DNA of 8,903 nt, taken from positions 1 to 8,903 of the forward strand of contig JAURKF010000267.1 in assembly GCA_030831885.1 (NCBI GenBank), written 5' to 3'. Shown in pieces: positions 1 to 7,800 of the stretch (the first letter of the stretch is position 1; each line of letters opens with the position of its first letter). A model generated the notes under the pieces. That model saw only the letters and a list, made by a program, of their open reading frames with translations. It made no database searches and was not told the DNA's origin. Position numbers and translations under genes: made by a program. The stretch is from Flavobacteriales bacterium. Lineage in GTDB: Bacteria; Bacteroidota; Bacteroidia; Flavobacteriales; UA16.

Positions 1-204
1 AAGGAATAAACTATTCCGGTTATGCCTGATGGAAATGGCACCGCGGCTACGCTCGGTGACCGGGAGCCCGCATAAAAAAGGTCACAGATTGCTGAGGCTT
101 TGATCCACGGGCCTCAACCCCAGCACCTCTCCATAGGAGAGGGAAGCACGGCTCATGTGGCCAATTGAGGCACCCTTGCTACTTGATAAAATGCACTGCG
201 ACCG
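1..204. other. Intergenic region rich in small inverted repeats, no gene seen
   Basis: I find no convincing coding region or RNA gene here. It holds a run of short inverted repeats. GGAATA/TATTCC lies at 3-8/12-17. CACCG/CGGTG lies at 39-43/54-58 and competes with GTGACC/GGTCAC at 56-61/80-85. TGAGGC/GCCTCA lies at 93-98/111-116, and a 7-bp stem at 126-142. The stretch 42-64 and the stem at 126-142 resemble palindromic intergenic repeats I recall from other Bacteroidota genomes; this is recollection, not a search. It could also be a structured RNA or the remains of dispersed repeats. Confidence 0.5.
126..142. repeat. Perfect palindrome CCTCTCC-ATA-GGAGAGG
   Basis: This is a perfect 7-bp stem with a 3-nt loop. 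It is preceded by a pyrimidine-rich stretch (116-125) and followed by GGAAGCACGG. There is no T-tract on either strand, so it is a poor intrinsic terminator even though it lies downstream of the minus-strand GH65 gene. It looks more like a dispersed palindromic intergenic element. Confidence 0.5.
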
Positions 205-309
205 TACTTGGTACTTTGTAATTAGTACTTGGCAATTTGTAACCCTTAACCCTTAATCCTTAATCCTTAATCCGTAATCCGTAACCCTTAATCCTTAATC
301 CGTAATCTC
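205..309. repeat. Heptamer tandem array, 15 units in unbroken 7-nt phase
   Basis: Reading on the plus strand from 205, every 7 nt begins a new unit with no slip in phase. The first five units are divergent: TACTTGG, TACTTTG, TAATTAG, TACTTGG, CAATTTG. Ten units of the TAAYCCK type follow: TAACCCT twice, TAATCCT twice, TAATCCG twice, TAACCCT, TAATCCT, TAATCCG and a degraded TAATCTC. On the other strand they read (A/C)GGATTA or AGGGTTA. The array ends 1 nt before the stop codon of the GH65 gene (311-313). It is telomere-like in look, but nothing shows a chromosome end. I read it as a simple-sequence or dispersed heptamer repeat of unknown function. The phasing is directly visible. Confidence 0.85.
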
Positions 310-310
310 T

Positions 311-2521
311 CTAAACCTCCCCCACACTCAACGTCTTCACCTCTCCTCTAAACATTACCTTAAAGGAAAATCCTTTCCATTTTTTCGGCAGCATCGGGTT
401 GAACGTGAGCTCGTCGTTCACTACGCGCATTCCACCGAAGCCCTGTACAATGCTCATCCATGTGCCGGCCATGCTCGTAATGTGCAGGCCTTCGTGTGCC
501 TCGTGGTTGTAGTCGTCGAGGTCGAGACGCGAGGTGCGCATGTACATTTCATACGCTTTTTCTTCGTAGCCGAGTTTGGCAGCGAGTATCGAATGCACGC
601 ACGGCGAGAGTGAACTTTCATGCACGGTCATCGGTTCGTAGAAGTCGAAGTTGTCTCGGATGGTTTCTATATCGAAATCTTCTTCGAAGAAATAAATTCC
701 CTGTAACACATCTGCTTGCTTGATAAAGCACGAACGCAAGATGCGGTCCCAGCTCCAGTGCTGGTTGATGGGGCGCTCAGATTGATTCAATGAAGAGGCG
801 CTGCGCAGTTCTTTATCGAGGAAACCGTCTTGTTGCAAGAAGATGCGCGAACCTTCTTTCGCTCCCAGATAAAGGTGGTCGATGATGTGCTGCCATAGTT
901 TAAACTCCGCAGCTTCATCGAAGCTGAGCGCCTTTGTTTTTTCTGTGTAAGCACTGCTATGATTGGTTTTTACGTAGTTCAATGCCTCCATTGCATACTG
1001 CATGCACCAGCGAGCGATATAGCTCGTGTACCAATTGTTGTTGACGTTGTTTTCGTATTCATTCGGGCCGGTCACTCCGTGCATCACATACATGCCTTTG
1101 GCTTCGCTCCAATGCACACGTTGCGCCCAGAAGCGAGCAATGCCGGTGAGCACATCGATACCGAATTCTGCCAAATAGCTGTAGTCGCCGGTATAGCGGA
1201 TGTAATTGTAAATGGCGTATGCAATGGCTCCATTGCGGTGTATTTCTTCAAACGTAATTTCCCATTCGTTGTGACATTCTTCACCATTCATTGTAACCAT
1301 AGGATAGAGCGCTGCACCTCCCGTGAAGCCAAGCTTAGCAGCGTTTTCAATTGCCTTGCCCAATTGGTTGTGGCGGTAAACCAACAGCTGACGTGCAACT
1401 TGTTGGTTTTTGGTGCTCATGTAAAACGGAATGCAATAGGCTTCCGTGTCCCAATACGTTGATCCACCATACTTCTCGCCGGTAAATCCTTTTGGTCCAA
1501 TATTGAGTCTCGAATCTTCACCGGTGTAGGTTTGATTTAGATGGAAAATATTGAAGCGAATGGCTTGCTGTGCTTCATCGTCGCCGGTAATTTGAATGTC
1601 GGCCATTTCCCAAATTTTCGACCAAGCTTCTGATTGTGCAATGGTCATGCTATCGAAGCCATTGGTTCTTGCACGCAGAGCTGCGCGTTCTGAAGCGGAC
1701 TTCAATTCAGCCGATGAATAATTGAGCGATGAAACGAGTCCGACGTATTTCAATAGCCGAATAGTTTGATTGGTATTCACCGCAACTTCAACATTGTTCT
1801 CCGAATAAAATTCGCGACTGAATTCTGCGAATGCGACAGATTGTGAAGCGTCGTCAATGACCACATCTAACTGCATAGACGCTGCTATTTCGAATCCTGT
1901 TTTTTTCGTGCGTGTAATTACCATTCCGGTTCCTTGCGAAGCTTCAGCATGAACAGCCTCCCAAAACTTCTCGTCGTAATTGCTGTCGTGGTTGTGCACA
2001 TCTCCATCCAGGTATGGCTCAAAGCGAATCGTGCCGGTAAAGTTGAGTGGCGTTACACTGTATCGAATAACGGCAGTTTCGTCATCGGCCATAGAGCAAC
2101 ATCGAATCGACTCGATACGTGCTTGCTTACCGGAAATGGTTGTAGCATCGAATGATCGAATGAGCAAGCCTTTTTGCATATCGAGTTCACGTCTGAAATT
2201 GACTACACTGCATACGGCCAGGTCGAGTTCTTCGCCATCAATCCATACACGAATACCAATCCAGTTGATGCTGTTCAGCACCTTCGCAAAATATTCGGGA
2301 TATCCGTTTTTCCACCAACCCACACGTGTTTTGTCGGGATAATACACTCCGGCGACATAACTGCCTTGAAGCGTCGCACCGGTGTATGTTTCCTCATGAT
2401 TGGCGCGTTGTCCGAATCGGCCGTTGCCAATGGAGAAGATACTTTCCGATGAACGCTGATGTTTCGGGTCAAATCCTTCTTCAACAATCTTCCAAGGATG
2501 AGTGGTCAAGTATTTTATCAT
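311..2521 (-). CDS. Glycoside hydrolase family 65 phosphorylase, probably maltose phosphorylase
   Basis: This is a 736-residue cytosolic enzyme with no signal peptide. It is expected to split maltose with inorganic phosphate into beta-glucose 1-phosphate and glucose (EC 2.4.1.8). The N-terminal beta-sandwich spans about 10-265 and includes the conserved GVYYPDKTRVGWWKNGYPEY at 58-77. The (alpha/alpha)6 catalytic barrel spans about 316-690. Visible landmarks are YGGSTYWDTEAY at 351-362, the specificity loop HNEWEITFE at 417-425 (maltose-type, as in Lactobacillus maltose phosphorylase), TGPNEYEN with the likely general acid Glu488, and the probable phosphate-binding HESSLS at 634-639. The start at 2521 gives the usual family N-terminus, MIKYLTTHPWKIVEEGF. 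The C-terminal beta domain stops soon after FRGEVKTLSV, so the protein is somewhat shorter than the roughly 750-770 residues I expect. The stop lies next to the heptamer array. No beta-phosphoglucomutase or sugar transporter is visible nearby. Kojibiose or trehalose phosphorylase is the alternative, but loop 417-425 argues for maltose. Confidence 0.92.
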   Translation of the reverse strand: MIKYLTTHPWKIVEEGFDPKHQRSSESIFSIGNGRFGQRANHEETYTGATLQGSYVAGVYYPDKTRVGWWKNGYPEYFAKVLNSINWIGIRVWIDGEELDLAVCSVVNFRRELDMQKGLLIRSFDATTISGKQARIESIRCCSMADDETAVIRYSVTPLNFTGTIRFEPYLDGDVHNHDSNYDEKFWEAVHAEASQGTGMVITRTKKTGFEIAASMQLDVVIDDASQSVAFAEFSREFYSENNVEVAVNTNQTIRLLKYVGLVSSLNYSSAELKSASERAALRARTNGFDSMTIAQSEAWSKIWEMADIQITGDDEAQQAIRFNIFHLNQTYTGEDSRLNIGPKGFTGEKYGGSTYWDTEAYCIPFYMSTKNQQVARQLLVYRHNQLGKAIENAAKLGFTGGAALYPMVTMNGEECHNEWEITFEEIHRNGAIAYAIYNYIRYTGDYSYLAEFGIDVLTGIARFWAQRVHWSEAKGMYVMHGVTGPNEYENNVNNNWYTSYIARWCMQYAMEALNYVKTNHSSAYTEKTKALSFDEAAEFKLWQHIIDHLYLGAKEGSRIFLQQDGFLDKELRSASSLNQSERPINQHWSWDRILRSCFIKQADVLQGIYFFEEDFDIETIRDNFDFYEPMTVHESSLSPCVHSILAAKLGYEEKAYEMYMRTSRLDLDDYNHEAHEGLHITSMAGTWMSIVQGFGGMRVVNDELTFNPMLPKKWKGFSFKVMFRGEVKTLSVGEV

Positions 2522-2556
2522 GCTGCAATGTATAAACGCCCGCGAAAATAGGGAAA

Positions 2557-2571
2557 GTGTAGATTGTACAC
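2557..2571. promoter_or_regulatory. Palindrome GTGTA-N5-TACAC, possible operator
   Basis: This is a perfect 5+5 inverted repeat with a 5-nt spacer, 36 nt upstream of the GH65 start codon. Its position between the heptamer element and the gene would suit a dimeric regulator. It is short enough to occur by chance, and I recognise no specific regulator. Confidence 0.25.
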
Positions 2572-2574
2572 GAA

Positions 2575-2603
2575 GGGAGGGGATAGGGGTAAGGGATAAG
2601 GGG
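2575..2603 (+). other. G-quadruplex-capable G-run cluster
   Basis: Five runs of at least three G lie at 2575-2577, 2579-2582, 2586-2589, 2593-2595 and 2600-2603. The gaps are 1, 3, 3 and 4 nt. This meets the usual G3+N1-7 motif on the plus strand. It overlaps the left arm of the hairpin at 2580-2660, so the two structures would compete. It lies 54 nt upstream of the GH65 start, with the G-rich strand as GH65 template, and 105 nt upstream of fadH. Confidence 0.5.
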
Positions 2604-2661
2604 TAAGGTAAGAGTTAAGGGCCAGTGCTCACCTTATCCTTTATCCCTTAACCCTTTCCCG
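2578..2661. repeat. Heptamer repeats in inverted orientation forming a long imperfect hairpin
   Basis: The left part, 2578-2619, reads in 7-nt units: AGGGGAT, AGGGGTA, AGGGATA, AGGGGTA, then AGGTAAG and AGTTAAG. The right part, 2634-2661, carries the opposite strand of the same family: TTATCCT, TTATCCC, TTAACCC and TTTCCCG. Both halves keep the same 7-nt phase. Arms 2580-2608 and 2632-2660 are complementary at 25 of 29 positions. In RNA, two of the four exceptions would be G-U pairs. The 23-nt loop is 2609-2631. The unit family is the same as in the array at 205-309. As it lies upstream of both genes, it is not an ordinary terminator. Confidence 0.75.
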
Positions 2662-2704
2662 TATTATGCCTATTCATTTGATGTTCGTCTTTCCTTATCT
2701 TTAG

Positions 2705-4717
<2,013 letters not shown>

Positions 4718-4760
4718 TGCTCACCAGGTAAAGGAGTTGATTTATTTTTTGAAGCAATAA

Positions 4761-4790
4761 AAAAGCCCCTCTCAATCGAGAGGGGCTTTT
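4761..4790. terminator. Intrinsic terminator between convergent genes
   Basis: This is a perfect 13-bp stem, AAAAGCCCCTCTC/GAGAGGGGCTTTT, with a 4-nt loop (4774-4777). It lies 43 nt after the fadH stop and 21 nt after the stop of the minus-strand gene. On the minus strand the stem runs into six T (4764-4759) followed by ATT, so it is strongest for the large secreted-protein gene. On the plus strand there are only four T, so it probably serves fadH too, but less well. Confidence 0.9.
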
Positions 4791-4811
4791 CAATCTATAA
4801 GTTCTCTAAAA

Positions 4812-7800
4812 CTATTTGCTGATGATCAATCGCTGGATTTGAACATCCGAGCCATTGGTAAGGCGGTATGTGTACAAACCTGTTGCAAGCGCGCTTACGT
4901 CAAAGTTTACATTGTAAGAAGCTCCCGCCTCTACAGTGCCCATAAAGACGTCGGCTACTTTCGCTCCGGTCAAATCAAACAATTCAAGTGTTGTCTTCGC
5001 GGTCATTGCGGCCTTGAATGTAAATACTGTGTTGTTGTTTGCAGGGTTTGGTGCAACGTTTATTGAGCTGCCTTGACGATCAGTTGAAATCGCTTCATTG
5101 CTGCTGGTTGATTGTCCCTCATTACCGCCAGCTGCTGTAGGAGCGAAGCTGATTGTTTGAGAGCAAGTCACTGAATTACCTGAGCAATCAACAGCTGTCC
5201 ACTGACGCACGATGCTGTAGTCTGGGCAGCAGTCGAGTTCGAGCGCTATATCACCAGCACCTGAAATATTGCTGAAAGAACCAGTTGGGTTTGAGCGGAA
5301 AGTACCATTGTAGCTAATCCAACCACCGAAGCCGTCGTTAGCAGCGTTGTAGTTGTTAGCACCGTCACCCAATTGGAATCCAAAATAGTTGTTTTCAGGA
5401 GCATGAGAGAGGTTCAGTGAAGAACCTTCGTAAGCGCCATAACCTGTAAGCTCAGCGCCTTCACCTGCAACCATTAGGAAGTAAGTCCATGATGCGAAGT
5501 TTTCATCGATACCACCGCAATCTGCCTTAAAGCTGGTTGGGAAGTCTTGGCTCGACCATGTTGCCCAATCCCAGCCGCCTTCAAACCATACGTCGAGGTT
5601 CCAACCGGTACCCGGATTCAAGACGTTCTCCATCTGAGCAACGAGGTGTATAGAACCACCTTCATAGCGAGTGAGGTTACCATCTACTACTTGATACCAA
5701 CGGTGTGCGTTTGGCATACTGAATAGAGTCAAGGCCCAGTCGTAAGGATATCCGCAAGGGTTGCCTGCAGGACGCGCTGGTGTCATCAAATCGCAGTCAG
5801 CTATAGAACCTTCAGCAGGCATATCTCCGAGGATGGTCTCTTCGTAAATAACTTCAACATTGTCATCGCATGCATCCAAAGCAGTAACGTCAGCAGGTGC
5901 CGGTACTTCCTCATCACAATTCAAAACCAAGTCAGTTGGGCAATTGCTCAACATAGGTTCTGTATTGTCTTCGAATGAGATATTCTGAACGAAAGTCGAG
6001 CTTATGTTTCCGCAAGCATCTGTTGCAGTCCAGGTGCGTACGAATCCGTTGATGCATCCTTCTGTCCAGAAGTTTCCATCCTCATAGCTCGTTTCGAAAT
6101 CGCTGCATACATCCGAAGCTTCAGGAGTAATCACCGCAGCCTCTGATCCGCATTCGTAAATGAATGAAGATTCATTGCTGTCAGCCCAAACAGGAGCCTG
6201 ATTGTCAGAAACAGTAATGGTCTGAGTGGCGATTACTTCATTGTCGCAATGGTCAACTGCCTTCTTGCGGCGAATGATAGAGTAATTAGCTGGGCATTCA
6301 CCTTCGATGATCTCATCCTGAAGATCTGTAATGGTCATGTCATCATCGCAGTTGTCACTGAATGAAACATTGAAAGCAGGAAGTTCTTCGTCGCAGCTCA
6401 CGCTCACTTCTGGATTTTCAACCTCTGCAGTTGGTGCAACTTCATCAGTAAGATGAATGAACTGCATGAATGAGTCTGAAACATTTCCACATGCATCGGT
6501 AGCAACGTAGGTGCGGATGATTGTGCCGGCACAGCCGCCCGATACATAAAGATCAGTAGAAGTAACAGTGTATTCACTGCATACATCAGCTACTTCAATG
6601 AAGTTTCCATCGCTGTTATCACATGGACGGGTAAGCTCGATTTCAGCTGTGATACTAGGTGCTGTAGTATCCACAAGTGTGATGGTCTGGTTGAACTCAG
6701 ATGAGTTACCACATTCATCGGTGGCAGTCCATGTGCGAACGATAACCGATTCACATGAGTTGCCTTGTGCTTCGCCATCAGAATAGCTATATGAAACGGC
6801 ACCGCAGTTGTCGGTTGCTGTTGGTTCAATCACCGGAATTTCACTTCCGCACTCATATGAGTAAGCATTGTTTTGATCACCGAAAACAGGAGCTGTATTG
6901 TCTATAACATATATATAGCGAGTTTCAACAGCCTCATTTCCGCAGTTGTCAGTTGCGCGATATACGCGAATAATAATGCGGCTTTGTGGGCAATCACCTT
7001 GTGTTTCTTCCTGCGCAACGCTCACCTCAACCTCTGAATCACAGTTGTCTGCAGCTGCATATTCACCATAACCTGGCAATTCTTCATCACAGCTCACAGT
7101 GATGTTTTCAGGAAGTGAGGTGAAGTATGGATCGGTAGTGTCAACTATTGTAACAACTGTAGTTGCAGTTGTTGCATTGCCGCAGTGATCGGTTGCAGTC
7201 CATGTGTAGGTTTCAGTGGTGGTGCATCCATCGGTTTCAGATGAAAAGTCAGATTCAATCGTCAGTTCATCATCACAATTGTCGCTGAATGTTGCAGGCT
7301 CAATTGCGTATTCAGTGCCACATTCTGCTGTGAAATCTTCTGTTTCAAATGTGATCTCCGGAGCGGTTTCATCAATCAGCTGAATGATTTGTACAAACTC
7401 ATCAGAAATATTTCCGCATACATCAGTTGCCACATAGGTGCGGATAACGTTGCCAGCGCAACCACCCGAAACCATTACGTCAGAGTAATCGATGCTGTAT
7501 TCGCTGCAGATATCTGTAGCTTCAACAAAAGTACCTTCGTAGTCATCGCACGGACGGCTGATTTCCTGGCTGCCAGTGATAACTGGTGCTGTGGTATCTT
7601 CAATTTGAATGGTCTGTGTAAGTTGTGAAGCATTGCCACATTCATCGGTTGCAGTCCAAACGCGATCGAAGGATGAAGAGCAGCTTGTGCCTTCAGCTTC
7701 CGTATCGGAATAGCTCAAAGTTACATTTCCGCAATTGTCGCTAGCCGAAGGCTCGATTACCGGGATTTCGCTACCGCACTCATAAGTGAATGAAGTAATT

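Noticed and set aside
126..142. Terminator for the GH65 gene
   Set aside because: The stem has no T-tract on the minus strand and is about 170 nt past the stop.
205..309. CRISPR array or true telomere
   Set aside because: The units are only 7 nt with no spacers, and the array lies between sequence on both sides, next to an ordinary gene.
959..1462. Plus-strand open frame of 167 codons inside the GH65 gene
   Set aside because: It is a shadow of the strongly conserved GH65 frame; its translation has no family-like motif.
2677..2703. Bacteroidota promoter TTTG-N15-TATCTTTA for fadH
   Set aside because: The spacing is shorter than the usual 19-21 nt, the -7 box has a mismatch, and it ends 4 nt before the start codon.
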